Source: Sphingobacterium pedocola (GTDB lineage: Bacteria > Bacteroidota > Bacteroidia > Sphingobacteriales > Sphingobacteriaceae). Taken from it: a stretch of DNA of 37,595 nt. Location of the stretch: NCBI RefSeq assembly GCF_015209965.1, contig NZ_MU158689.1, forward strand, positions 1,560,360 to 1,597,954, read 5' to 3'. The notes beneath the pieces are model-generated. The model saw only the letters and a program-made list of their open reading frames with translations. It was not told the DNA's origin and made no database searches. Both the position numbers and the translations under genes were made by a program. Position 1 is the first letter of the stretch. The number at the start of each line of letters is the position of its first letter. Below are positions 7,824 through 16,254 of the stretch, piece by piece.

Positions 7824-8144
7824 TATTATTAGATATAAAAAACTAAATATACAACGAAACGAAAGTACAAATTTTTTATATACTTTAATATAAACGGATA
7901 TTTTTTTCGAAACTTATTTATATAATGATTTTAAAATCCCGCTATTTACATCGCTTCTATAAAAACATGATCAATTCTAAAAAGCAATCTCAAGCAATCA
8001 GAATCATATATCAAGTGGAGATAAGTCACATAATTGAATATAATCCACGCAAGTCTCAATTGCGACTTAGATAGTTAATCCCACTAGCCCCCTTATCAAA
8101 AAAGGAATGATAAGATTCCCTATAGCGCCAAAAGTATCGAGTTA
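7824..8144. other. Intergenic region, AT-rich, probable promoter of the Nramp-like operon
   Basis: No coding sequence is recognised. On the minus strand a TTTG (7871-7868) and a TATATTTA (7851-7844) precede the transporter ATG. The 16-nt spacing is shorter than the 19-21 nt usual for Bacteroidota promoters, so this is only a candidate. AAGCAATC occurs twice near 7980-8000. No terminator hairpin was seen after map. Confidence 0.3.
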
Positions 8145-8900
8145 TTACAGAAAACGTTCTGTCAATACAATAGGTTCCCCATCCGTCACCACAATAGTAT
8201 GTTCATGCTGCACCGCAAATCCGGCTTTGTTTCCTAAAAGCGTCCATCCGTCTGCTTGTTGTATTGCCAGCGTTGACCCCGTAGTAATAAATGTTTCTAT
8301 CGCCACAACAGAGCCTTTACGAAAGCGTCTTTTATCACTCGGATCGTAGTAGTTGAGTATATTATCGGGAGATTCGTGCAACGCTCTTCCCAAGCCATGT
8401 CCGGCCAAATTTTTGATCACACTGTAACCCCTTTTTCCAGCGAAAGTTTCAATATATTGTCCTATCGCATTGATTCTAACACCGCCACGTATGCGTGCGA
8501 TGGCACCGTCCAAAATATAACGAGAAGCCTCAAGTAACGGGCTATGCCCGTATATATCCCTTCCAACAATGATTGATCCTCCATTATCCGACCAGTAGCC
8601 ATTTAGTTCCGCAGACACATCGATATTAAGTAAATCACCTTCCTCAATTATCCGGGATGCAGACGGCACACCATGTGCCACCTCGTTATTTATACTGATA
8701 CAGGTGGATCCCGGAAAATCGTATGTAAGCGAAGGTGCAGATCGAGCTCCATACCGGGCCAAAATAGTTGCGCCGTAATCGTCGAGTTCTTGGGTAGACA
8801 TGCCCGGAGCTGCAAAATTTTGCATTTCCATAAGCGTAAAGGATACTACCTCGCTAACGAGCTTCATTTCCCGTAATTCTTTATCATTGCTAATGATCAT
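8145..8900 (-). CDS. map: Type I methionine aminopeptidase
   Basis: A 251-residue cytoplasmic enzyme that removes N-terminal Met from nascent proteins. The five metal ligands of the pita-bread fold are in context: Asp in LLNIDVSAELNGYWSD (both Asp ligands), His in GHGLGRALHESP, Glu in VAIETFIT, and Glu in the final HEHTIVV...PIVLTE region. The substrate-site His in EVAHGVPS is present. There is no N-terminal zinc-finger extension, so it is the short bacterial type. It stands alone and is divergent from an AraC regulator. Bacteroidota often have a map copy in the ribosomal-protein operon, so this may be a second copy; that cannot be tested here. Confidence 0.93.
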   Translation of the reverse strand: MIISNDKELREMKLVSEVVSFTLMEMQNFAAPGMSTQELDDYGATILARYGARSAPSLTYDFPGSTCISINNEVAHGVPSASRIIEEGDLLNIDVSAELNGYWSDNGGSIIVGRDIYGHSPLLEASRYILDGAIARIRGGVRINAIGQYIETFAGKRGYSVIKNLAGHGLGRALHESPDNILNYYDPSDKRRFRKGSVVAIETFITTGSTLAIQQADGWTLLGNKAGFAVQHEHTIVVTDGEPIVLTERFL

Positions 8901-8909
8901 ATCTTAAAC

Positions 8910-8923
8910 GTAATATTTATTAC
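8910..8923. promoter_or_regulatory. Inverted repeat between map and the AraC gene
   Basis: GTAATA-TT-TATTAC is a perfect palindrome with a 2-nt spacer in the 64-bp divergent gap. It is AT-rich and could arise by chance, but it overlaps the expected map promoter (a TATATTTA on the minus strand lies next to it). Confidence 0.3.
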
Positions 8924-8964
8924 CGTAAATATAACCACCATACTTCTGTCGAAAATAGTAGGAA

Positions 8965-9831
8965 ATGGACAATTATATCAAATTCAATCAAGAGTTCATA
9001 TCTTTGTATGCTATGCCCATCAACTATCTTACAGCTATACGGTCTCGTCATTCGCACGCATACATCCGCATTGAACCAGATCCTGTTGTTGCGGCCTATG
9101 TTGAAGGCTTTTATCTGTTTAAGGGAGAATTTAACGACCAATCTATCCCTCTTTTTAATGACGGATATCCATCGCTGCTATGTATGCCATCATCAGAAAG
9201 CATCAGTTTCACAGGTACACGTCAAGGCGAACAACTGCTACAATCCTTCTGGATCTGCGGAAATATATTGCAGCCAACCTATTGGCATGCGGAATCAATC
9301 AACGGCTCTATATTGATTGTGCGTTTTTATCCCCATACAATCTCACATATTTTTGGTACGTCTTCAGATTTTTTCACCTCTAATCCCGTTCAAAATCTAA
9401 CGAATTTGTTGGAGGAAGAGAGTTATCTTCAATTAAAAAAAACCTACTATGCAAGTCAATGCCTACAGCGACAAATAATAACCATTGAGACGTTTATCAA
9501 AACTAGAGCGACAGAAACTGTCCCTATTCCGCCGATATTAATGGATCGATTAAGCAATATACAGCATAGTGAATTCTTAGGCAATCGAAATATTACAACT
9601 GCCATACACTACAAATGGTTGCAGCGCAGCTTTAAAAAATACGTAGGGTTTTCCCAAAAGCAATACATCAATTTACATCGTTTTCTTGAAGCCTATAAAG
9701 AACTGTATATCAACAAAGAACACCCCCTTATTCAAATAGCGCTAGAAGTAGGTTATTATGACGACAATCACTTGATCAAAGATTTTAAAAAGTACATAGG
9801 CACGTCACCAAAGGCGCATTTTAGTCGTTAA
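8965..9831 (+). CDS. AraC family transcriptional regulator
   Basis: A 288-residue regulator. Residues ~1-180 form a beta-rich sensory domain of the kind annotated DUF6597, with an FNDGYPSLLCMPSS core and RFYPHTISHIFG. The C-terminal two-helix AraC DNA-binding domain includes a first HTH around ITTAIHYKWLQRSFKKYVG and a second around PLIQIALEVGYYDDNHLIKD, ending FKKYIGTSPKAHF, the family signature. The first HTH begins directly with TTAIHYKWLQRSF, a slightly compressed version. It diverges from map with a 64-bp gap. The target is unknown, possibly its own promoter. Confidence 0.9.
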   Translation: MDNYIKFNQEFISLYAMPINYLTAIRSRHSHAYIRIEPDPVVAAYVEGFYLFKGEFNDQSIPLFNDGYPSLLCMPSSESISFTGTRQGEQLLQSFWICGNILQPTYWHAESINGSILIVRFYPHTISHIFGTSSDFFTSNPVQNLTNLLEEESYLQLKKTYYASQCLQRQIITIETFIKTRATETVPIPPILMDRLSNIQHSEFLGNRNITTAIHYKWLQRSFKKYVGFSQKQYINLHRFLEAYKELYINKEHPLIQIALEVGYYDDNHLIKDFKKYIGTSPKAHFSR

Positions 9832-10382
9832 TTGTTCACTTTGCGTCGTCAGTCCTTCCGTCATCAATGCCGACAAACAGTCTACATGAAATGATGCACC
9901 TCTCCCGTGCACAACATCTACTTCCAACGTGCCATTTAATATTCCCGCTCAGCAGCTGCTTTTTTCAAGAACCCTTCTGCCTGCAGGTACTGCTTTTAGC
10001 GACACGGGGATTCACCTCAAAGCTGATGGAAACCTTATAAAAGACTATAATTCCCTGTTCATAATCTACTTTTCTTTCTTCGACAATACCCGCCTTAAGA
10101 GATCCTATAATATTAAATGCACTCCATCCTGGGTTTTGTACAAAAATCTAATAATAAATACACACAAAAACGTAGCCATTGGACTACTTCGGATCAGCGA
10201 ACAACGATGTCAAATAAATATCAAAAAAAATTTTAGTTGTAGATGTAAAAGATCAATTATTTGTACATTACACTTGTTTTTAGATCGCTACTAAAAAAAA
10301 TAAAAACGAGTAAAAATGTGTGTGACCAATTTTGGAGGATGTTTTCTATATAGACTAAAACATAGCAAGTATTAACGAAGTG
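9832..10382. other. 551-bp stretch without a convincing gene; possible decayed sequence
   Basis: A 121-codon plus-strand frame (9929-10294) has low-complexity composition and no recognisable motif, so I do not call it. On the minus strand two open segments in different frames lie end to end: one with NPGWSAFNIIGSLKAGIVEE (about 10140-9980) and one with NGTLEVDVVHGRGASFHVD (about 9930-9820). They could be a frameshifted fragment of a lost gene, but I cannot name a family. No terminator or clear promoter was seen. Confidence 0.3.
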
Positions 10383-11336
10383 ATGTACAATAAGCTCCTT
10401 TTAGCTATCTTGCCTCTTTTTCTAATCTACTTTAGTGCTATTTCACAGGAGTATAATAACGAATTTGGTATCGTAAGTGACAACGACGCTTATCTTTTTT
10501 ACGGCCAAGACCGTTATTATACCAACGGTTTGTTCATCTACTACAGGCGGGCCGTTGATCAGCACAAACTCGGAGATAACCTCGAAAAATTAACCTATGA
10601 ATTATCTGTCGGACAGAAGATGTACACTCCTCTATCCGGATACGGCCCCGACCCCAGAACGCATGATCGTCCATTTGCGGGCTATCTTTATGGAAAAGCA
10701 CAAGTAAATTTTTTCAATCAAAAGGAGCACGTTTGGAAAATTGCATTAGCCTTAGGAACCTCTGGCCCCAATTCTCTGGCGAGCGGAACCCAAAATCTGA
10801 TACACACCACCGTAGGTTTATACAAAACAAGCGGATGGGACTATCAGATTCAGAACGAAGCTGCCGCGAATCTAGATGTACAATATACCGCATTATTACA
10901 CCGCAACAGTGCTAAGTCAGTTGATTTCTCGTTAGAAAGCTACGCTCAATTAGGCACCGTATTCAACGGTGCCGGCCTTGCCCTGGTATTTAGAACCGGA
11001 AATATCAACCAGTTATTCCACTCGTCGTACCACAGCGCAACTATCAGTCAAAACAACAAAACGAAAAAACTACAAGAGCGGGAACTTTATTTCTATGCCA
11101 GACCCCAAATTAACTATGTTGCTTATGATGCCACTATACAAGGTAGTCTATTTACGAACAACAGTCCGATAACGTTTTCCGTTAGACCATTCGTATTTGA
11201 ACAGCGAATCGGTTTAAATTATGCTACTGCTCGCTTTACGCTCGATTACAGTTTAACCTTTCGTGCCCGAGAAATCAAAAGCAGTGCCAGGCCCCACCAA
11301 TACGGGAGTATAACAGCATATTATCGCTTTAATTAA
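10383..11336 (+). CDS. LpxR-like outer-membrane lipid A deacylase (DUF2219)
   Basis: A 317-residue protein from the ATG at 10383; a GTG directly before it is also possible. It starts with a signal peptide (hydrophobic stretch, then AISQ). The mature N-terminus NNEFGIVSDNDAYLF matches the LpxR start, where an Asn-Asp pair is catalytic, followed by DRYYTNGLFIYY. Other family landmarks are THDRPFAGYLYG and LGTSGPNSLA, and the protein ends in alternating beta-strands with an aromatic last residue, as in a 12-strand barrel. LpxR removes the 3'-acyloxyacyl chain of lipid A. In Bacteroidota many homologues are annotated this way without proof of activity. Confidence 0.88.
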   Translation: MYNKLLLAILPLFLIYFSAISQEYNNEFGIVSDNDAYLFYGQDRYYTNGLFIYYRRAVDQHKLGDNLEKLTYELSVGQKMYTPLSGYGPDPRTHDRPFAGYLYGKAQVNFFNQKEHVWKIALALGTSGPNSLASGTQNLIHTTVGLYKTSGWDYQIQNEAAANLDVQYTALLHRNSAKSVDFSLESYAQLGTVFNGAGLALVFRTGNINQLFHSSYHSATISQNNKTKKLQERELYFYARPQINYVAYDATIQGSLFTNNSPITFSVRPFVFEQRIGLNYATARFTLDYSLTFRAREIKSSARPHQYGSITAYYRFN

Positions 11337-11346
11337 TCAAACTAAT

Positions 11347-11670
11347 CTACGCATTAATTAGCGCCTCTGTCTTCGTCAAAAAATCAGACAGCGCTTTCTT
11401 GATGTCAATCCCCGATCGATTCGCCAAGACAATCAGCCACCAGATATTTTCGCCCAGTTTATGTTCCAGTTCCGATTGTGAATTGGTCTTTGGCCATCGT
11501 GCCTGTTGTGACATTACATTTCTTCCTACCAAGCCAGCATCGGTCAAATAAGCTAAAGCATCCTCCTCTACGGTCCATTCACTCCCATGATGATGCAGTT
11601 CGAGTTTATGATATTGCTTCCTTAAGGCTAAACAACGACGAATGATCTCGTCAAAATCCGTATGACCCAT
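11347..11670 (-). CDS. MazG-like family protein
   Basis: A 107-residue protein from ATG at 11670; a longer frame to 11748 would overlap the tag gene. It contains FDEIIRRCLALRKQYHKLEL, then SEWTVEEDALAYLTDAGLVG and SELEHKLGENIWWLIVLANR, which follow the helical MazG-like pattern (E..E helix, D/G turn, then a helix usually 'ELAD.L'). The acidic ExxD of the last helix reads GEN, so one Mg ligand appears changed. Members may hydrolyse nucleoside triphosphates, but substrate and activity are uncertain. It lies 23 bp downstream of tag on the same strand, possibly co-transcribed as nucleotide/DNA damage sanitation. Confidence 0.6.
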   Translation of the reverse strand: MGHTDFDEIIRRCLALRKQYHKLELHHHGSEWTVEEDALAYLTDAGLVGRNVMSQQARWPKTNSQSELEHKLGENIWWLIVLANRSGIDIKKALSDFLTKTEALINA

Positions 11671-11693
11671 ATGTGTTAAATTAGATATATATT

Positions 11694-12242
11694 TTACTGT
11701 TTTAACCACATTGGCTTTACTTTCAAAATTTCTTGATGAACGGGGCAACTCTCGGAATGCGCACCACGGAGATAACCTATACTCATCAAAAATTCATTAA
11801 CGATTTCTCCGCCAGTAAATTTAAATGTCTTCTTAAAGAGCTTTACCCACTCCTCTTTGGCTTTAGGATGGTGATGTTGCAACCATTTTTCAAAGCTTCC
11901 GTATTCCTGCTGCAATTGAAGAATCGTTTTGGCATTTTCGATCGCCGCATTTACTTTTAATCGATTCCGGATAATCCCAGGATCATTCAATAAGCGTTCA
12001 CGATCCTGTTCGGTGTAGCCTGCTACTTTAACGATGTTGAAATTATCGTATGCTTTTCGAAAACTAGCTTCTTTTTTCAGAATAGTTTCCCAACTTAAGC
12101 CAGCTTGGTTGATCTCCATAATCAGACGGCCAAACAGTTCGTTGTCGTCATGAATAGGATATCCATAATGATTATCGTGGTAGTTCTTGTGTAGGCTTCT
12201 GCGAGGCTCCGCCATACTCGGTATATATTCGCAATAACTCAT
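11694..12242 (-). CDS. tag: DNA-3-methyladenine glycosylase I
   Basis: A 182-residue base-excision enzyme, the usual Tag length (E. coli 187). The N-terminal Cys4 and an early His, together with GAHSESCPVH near the C-terminus, provide the Zn-binding Cys/His set. The core helix-hairpin-helix-like region contains YHDNHYGYPIHDDNELFGRL, then EINQAGLSWETILKK, a clear family signature, and GIIRNRLKVNAAIENA. It removes 3-methyladenine from alkylated DNA. The MazG-like gene follows 23 bp downstream. Confidence 0.95.
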   Translation of the reverse strand: MSYCEYIPSMAEPRRSLHKNYHDNHYGYPIHDDNELFGRLIMEINQAGLSWETILKKEASFRKAYDNFNIVKVAGYTEQDRERLLNDPGIIRNRLKVNAAIENAKTILQLQQEYGSFEKWLQHHHPKAKEEWVKLFKKTFKFTGGEIVNEFLMSIGYLRGAHSESCPVHQEILKVKPMWLKQ

Positions 12243-12481
12243 GTTTAAAATGTTGTATTTGTCTGCTTAATGGTTGCACGTTACGTTTAGTAAAATTGAG
12301 ACAATCTCTCTTTACCTGAATTTATAACATGTAAAAATAGCTTTTTCTATCGCATTTCAATTCGTTTAACTGGAATTTAGCAGTCAGATGACGCCAATAT
12401 ATCGCTCAAATATCTTTATAGATAAATCGAAGGCTAGGGCAAACCTACTTCGTCGGAATATATGTTAACTTAAACTTAAGG

Positions 12482-13354
12482 CTACTTTATAGCCTGACTG
12501 GCTTCGATTGGAAAATCCGATTCCAATATATTAGCACCATCTTCAAATACCATTCTGTACTTCTTACGGCGCTCCTCTTTCGTTGGCAGTTTATCATAAG
12601 TCGGTGCCGTAGAAATCATGCACATCACGCCTTTTTCTTTAAAGAAATTATACATCTCCTGGTTGGCAGGTTTTATCTCCGGACCAATATAAACGATCAT
12701 GCGATTAAATGGTAGACCGGACGAAATAAAATCGTCCAGAGCCCCTTGCGTTTTAATATGCATCGAAAGGTACTGCTCCGGATTACCATCCAAATAAAAT
12801 CGAGCCTGCTCTGCGTTATGCACCGTAACCCACACCCAAGCATACGCATTGTGTTTACGTATGATCTCGGCCGTCATTTCCATGGGGAGGTTTTTTTTAT
12901 CAAGGTTCAGTATTGTTTTCCCTTTGGCCCATTCAATCATTTCATCTAAAGTATTAATACCATGCGATGTGATATTTCCCTGATTATCTTTAAGTTTTAG
13001 ATCCTTCAATTCTTTCCAGGTATAGTCCGATACCTCACCACTGCCTGTTGTCGTCCGCTCTAAGGTAGCGTCGTGTACCACCACGGGCACACCGTCCTTC
13101 GTCAAGCGCGGATCGACCTCAAATATCGCCGTCGTATGCTTAAGCACCTCTTCCATTCCGGCAATAGAATTTTCCGGCAGACCGTTCTCTATTGTACCTC
13201 TATGACCGCTTATTATTTTCTTATTCTTCCCATATTGAAAATATTCCACCATCTCCTGTACTGTACCAAAGTTCAAGACATGTAATTCTTGTGCCGACGC
13301 TCGTGAGATAGAAAAGGCAAAAAGTAATGTTAAAAAGAGAAATCGTCTGTTCAT
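12482..13354 (-). CDS. Secreted glycerophosphodiester phosphodiesterase family protein
   Basis: A 290-residue protein from ATG at 13354, chosen because it gives a proper signal peptide (MNRRFLFLTLLFAF...ASAQ); an upstream ATG at 13390 would add 12 residues before it. The GDPD catalytic core is clear: SGHRGTIENGLPENS (HRG...PENS), AIFEVDPRLTKDGVPVVVHD (metal-binding E.D, then HD), ATLERTTTGSG, and TLDEMIEWAKGK. It would cleave glycerophosphodiesters in the periplasm to give glycerol-3-phosphate and an alcohol. Some Bacteroidota homologues may act on other diesters. It stands alone; no phosphate-regulated neighbours. Confidence 0.9.
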   Translation of the reverse strand: MNRRFLFLTLLFAFSISRASAQELHVLNFGTVQEMVEYFQYGKNKKIISGHRGTIENGLPENSIAGMEEVLKHTTAIFEVDPRLTKDGVPVVVHDATLERTTTGSGEVSDYTWKELKDLKLKDNQGNITSHGINTLDEMIEWAKGKTILNLDKKNLPMEMTAEIIRKHNAYAWVWVTVHNAEQARFYLDGNPEQYLSMHIKTQGALDDFISSGLPFNRMIVYIGPEIKPANQEMYNFFKEKGVMCMISTAPTYDKLPTKEERRKKYRMVFEDGANILESDFPIEASQAIK

Positions 13355-13715
13355 ATATTCATCCAAAGATCCAACAAAATTAAGCATCACATTTTAATAA
13401 ATTAAAACCATTACGTTTATCTAATGTTAACAACATCAATACAGCGTAATCTTGTACAATCCCCCTATAGTTTCACAAAGTCGTTCCCGTTTAAAAAGAC
13501 AAAAAAAGTTTCATGATCCTCAAGCAAAGCCCCGTAAAAACACCCATTATCACCCCGTAAAATACTTCATAAAAACGGTTTAAAACCCTTAAAATGAATT
13601 AAAGGCCAACATAATTTATGCTAACCTGTTTACACCGGTAGATGGCACCGACGCTAAGACCATGGCGTCATCTTTAGTTATCATTAAATTAACGGTCATA
13701 AATAAAAACATTAAC
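13355..13715. other. Divergent intergenic region between GDPD and DJ-1 genes
   Basis: No gene seen. A direct repeat CCCCGTAAAA occurs at 13530-13539 and 13553-13562. A GACGC...GCGTC inverted repeat lies around 13650-13669. Promoters for both neighbours must lie here, but no convincing TTTG/TAnnTTTG pair was found. Confidence 0.3.
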
Positions 13716-14276
13716 ATGGAAAAGCTACACGAAAAAAGAATTGCAATTTTGACTGAAGATGGTTTTGAAGAAATAGAGTTAACGAGTCCAAAAGAAGCAT
13801 TGGAAAAAGCAGGTGCGCAGGTAGATATTATTTCGCCTAAGAGCGATGTCGTACGCGCAAAGAAAGGTGATGAATGGACCGGGACTTACGAAGTAGATTA
13901 TGTGCTGTCGCAAGCAGATACTAGTTTATATGATGGGCTTTTGATTCCCGGAGGTGTTATAAATCCGGATAAGCTGCGTACAAATGAAGAAGCGCTTGAA
14001 TTCGTACGGTCTTTTTTTCAAGCTGGGAAGCCAGTCGCTGCGATTTGCCACGGACCTCAAGTACTGATCGACGCTGAAGTGATCGAAGGGCGCAAGATTA
14101 CCTCGGTAGCTGCGATTAAAAATGATTTAATCAATGCGGGTGCCCTTTGGGAAGACAGCGCCGTCGTTACGGACCAAGGACTCGTAACAAGCCGAACACC
14201 CGACGATCTTCCCATTTTCAATGCAAAGATCGTAGAAGAATTTGCCGAAGGAAGACACCGAGGACAGCACGTATAG
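13716..14276 (+). CDS. DJ-1/PfpI family protein (YhbO/PfpI type)
   Basis: A 186-residue protein from ATG at 13716; an upstream start at 13662 would add an implausible 18-residue tail. The flavodoxin-like fold has the nucleophile elbow AAICHGPQ with Cys111-His112, the early acidic residue in TEDGFEEIEL (Glu18/Glu19), and the LLIPGG loop. This is the PfpI subtype, usually annotated as a type 1 glutamine amidotransferase domain protein; homologues act as glyoxalases/deglycases or chaperone-like stress proteins, and the exact activity is debated. It is a single gene with a strong terminator. Confidence 0.93.
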   Translation: MEKLHEKRIAILTEDGFEEIELTSPKEALEKAGAQVDIISPKSDVVRAKKGDEWTGTYEVDYVLSQADTSLYDGLLIPGGVINPDKLRTNEEALEFVRSFFQAGKPVAAICHGPQVLIDAEVIEGRKITSVAAIKNDLINAGALWEDSAVVTDQGLVTSRTPDDLPIFNAKIVEEFAEGRHRGQHV

Positions 14277-14308
14277 TGCTTCCCACAACATATACCCATA
14301 TATCCAAG

Positions 14309-14344
14309 AAATGCTGGTATCGCGTAGGCGATACCAGCATTTTA
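14309..14344 (+). terminator. Terminator after the DJ-1/PfpI gene (probably bidirectional)
   Basis: A 13-bp perfect stem (ATGCTGGTATCGC / GCGATACCAGCAT) with a GTAG tetraloop, flanked by AA and TT that extend the helix. It lies between the convergent DJ-1 and heparinase-family genes and can serve both. Confidence 0.9.
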
Positions 14345-14367
14345 ATTCTACTGGTTATACTAGATAA

Positions 14368-16182
14368 TCAATCTAACGAACAGAAAGGCACTAAGTTCAC
14401 TACAATATCCCCTTTCTGGCGCGGCGCTACTTCCACTTCAAAAACAACTAGCACCGGTGTGTTCTTCCCGTCGTTGCCTTCAATAGGCTCTATTTTCCAC
14501 ACCACATGACCAGGAACTTCAATTTTCAACAGAAGTTGCTTTCCATCTTTTGTAAGTTCTGCTGTCGTATTATTAATCAGTTTGACAGCTGCATCAGTAA
14601 CCATAGACCATCGGATTGTATTTTTTTCCGAACCACCGTTATATATATCTTTTACAGATACATACTTCGCATTAACGACAGTTATTTCACGGCTTAAAGC
14701 TGCCAGTTTAGGGTAAACAGAAGACAAATCAATCGTTGCTTTCGTCGCATCGGTTGACTCAACAACATCTGTTAACGGCGCATATCCTCCAACATGTTGG
14801 AGTTCCCCGTTAACAGTCAATGTATTATGTGCATAATTTGTATATTTAAAGACCCCCCATCGCTCTGAATCCTGATCAAATTTCCAGATATTGATTTTCT
14901 TCGCTTCAAGCGCTCGGTAGTCTTCTCGGCCGAAGTCCATCGCCCACCGGACACCATCTGCCTCCATCACGAAGGATCCGACATCCATGTGTCCATGGTT
15001 AGTAGCAGGCGAACCACCCTTAAAACCGACATAGATCGCTGTAGAATCCGTCCAAGAAGACCGCATCAGCGCCACCGGCGTTTTCCCGTTACCGGTCCAT
15101 ATCCTATTTTGCGGAGGTTCAATAGATTCGAGATCGATGCCTTTGCTCCAAATCAAAGTCAATGGTAATAGTCGATTATCTTCACGCACATTAGCGCTTA
15201 GTTTAATCATATGCTCCCTTTCGATCCACAGTAAAGATGGATTTTCAGTTCTTTTGGCAAACCAGAACATAGCAGGCTGCAACACACCGCCAAGATCAGA
15301 GTCCGAAAAATTAAACGAGTCGCCTGTTACCCCCGTCATGTTTTGCATAAAAGCGGGCGTCTCCAAGAAGCCTCGCGCAGCCGACAAATCATAAGGTTCT
15401 CCAAACGCACGCTCCAATGCACTAATAAATAAAACATTAAAAGTTGTACCATATCCCCAATACATATATCCCTCCGGATACGCCCCGTCCGGTTCGTAAT
15501 CTTTCATAGGCAGCTTAATACTTTCCCTTCCTATTTTTATCACATCGCTTGCCAATTGCGGATGATCTTCGTAGATTGCTAGCGCACCAAATAGCATTCC
15601 TGCATTACAAACCTGATTCCAATTATGAGTCGCTTTTAGCCACCAGTTATACTGACTGTCCAGTGAAGGTTCCAATCCCTTTCTCAGAATCGCCTGCTTT
15701 ATTAAGGCTCGATCTTCTTCCGACAATTCGTCATATAGCCAATCGTATCCGATAGCAGCAGCTATGATCATTTCCGCAACATCCAGAAAATGCGAAGGAT
15801 TCCAATCGCTAAAAGCAGATATTGCACGTAGTTCCTCTTTCGCCCGCGCAACATATTTCTGTTCTGCGGTTAGACGCCAAGCATAGGACAAGTAAAAAAT
15901 CCGAAGCATCGCTTCACGGGAAGTAGCCAATAGCCGCATGCCGATTTTGTTCCTTGTTACAGGTTTTGTTGTCAAAATTCGATCACATTCCTTTAATATC
16001 TCCTGATGGATTTTGCGCTGGTAGCTATCCCTTTGAATGGATGTCCATAGCAACTGCTCTTCGCCCTGTAAAAGGAGTAGCCGAGGGTGTTGAGCTATCG
16101 GAGTACCTTCCAGCACTTTCGCATACGCCATAGAGGCAGTAAGTGGTAAAACAAAACATATAAATAAATAGAAATTCTTCAT
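14368..16182 (-). CDS. Heparinase II/III family polysaccharide lyase, PUL enzyme
   Basis: A 604-residue secreted protein from ATG at 16182 with a signal peptide (MKNFYLFICF...ASMAYA). Residues ~80-330 form the alpha/alpha toroid, with ATHNWNQVCNAG (His186-Asn187) and DGAYPEGYMYWGYG. Residues ~365-600 form the beta-sandwich Hepar_II_III domain with TNHGHMDVGSF (394-404), then WAMDFGRED. These are the places where His, Tyr and Asn of this superfamily catalyse beta-elimination at uronic acids. The superfamily covers several PL families (PL12, 15, 17, 21, 39 and others) with different substrates, so specificity is unresolved. It is the last gene of the PUL, 72 bp after the DUF4466 gene. GH88 in the same PUL would process its unsaturated products. 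Confidence 0.85.
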   Translation of the reverse strand: MKNFYLFICFVLPLTASMAYAKVLEGTPIAQHPRLLLLQGEEQLLWTSIQRDSYQRKIHQEILKECDRILTTKPVTRNKIGMRLLATSREAMLRIFYLSYAWRLTAEQKYVARAKEELRAISAFSDWNPSHFLDVAEMIIAAAIGYDWLYDELSEEDRALIKQAILRKGLEPSLDSQYNWWLKATHNWNQVCNAGMLFGALAIYEDHPQLASDVIKIGRESIKLPMKDYEPDGAYPEGYMYWGYGTTFNVLFISALERAFGEPYDLSAARGFLETPAFMQNMTGVTGDSFNFSDSDLGGVLQPAMFWFAKRTENPSLLWIEREHMIKLSANVREDNRLLPLTLIWSKGIDLESIEPPQNRIWTGNGKTPVALMRSSWTDSTAIYVGFKGGSPATNHGHMDVGSFVMEADGVRWAMDFGREDYRALEAKKINIWKFDQDSERWGVFKYTNYAHNTLTVNGELQHVGGYAPLTDVVESTDATKATIDLSSVYPKLAALSREITVVNAKYVSVKDIYNGGSEKNTIRWSMVTDAAVKLINNTTAELTKDGKQLLLKIEVPGHVVWKIEPIEGNDGKNTPVLVVFEVEVAPRQKGDIVVNLVPFCSLD

Positions 16183-16254
16183 ATCATAATTAGTCATAAT
16201 AACCAGAGCACCCATCGAAGTCTCTGGTTATTAATCTCATGTAAAAAACAGTTA

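Noticed and set aside
9929..10294. A 121-codon plus-strand frame
   Set aside because: No motif, no hydrophobic core pattern, no homologous family recognised, and poor codon character.
13662..13715. Upstream start for the DJ-1/PfpI protein
   Set aside because: It would add 18 residues before the normal family N-terminus and overlaps the leader region.
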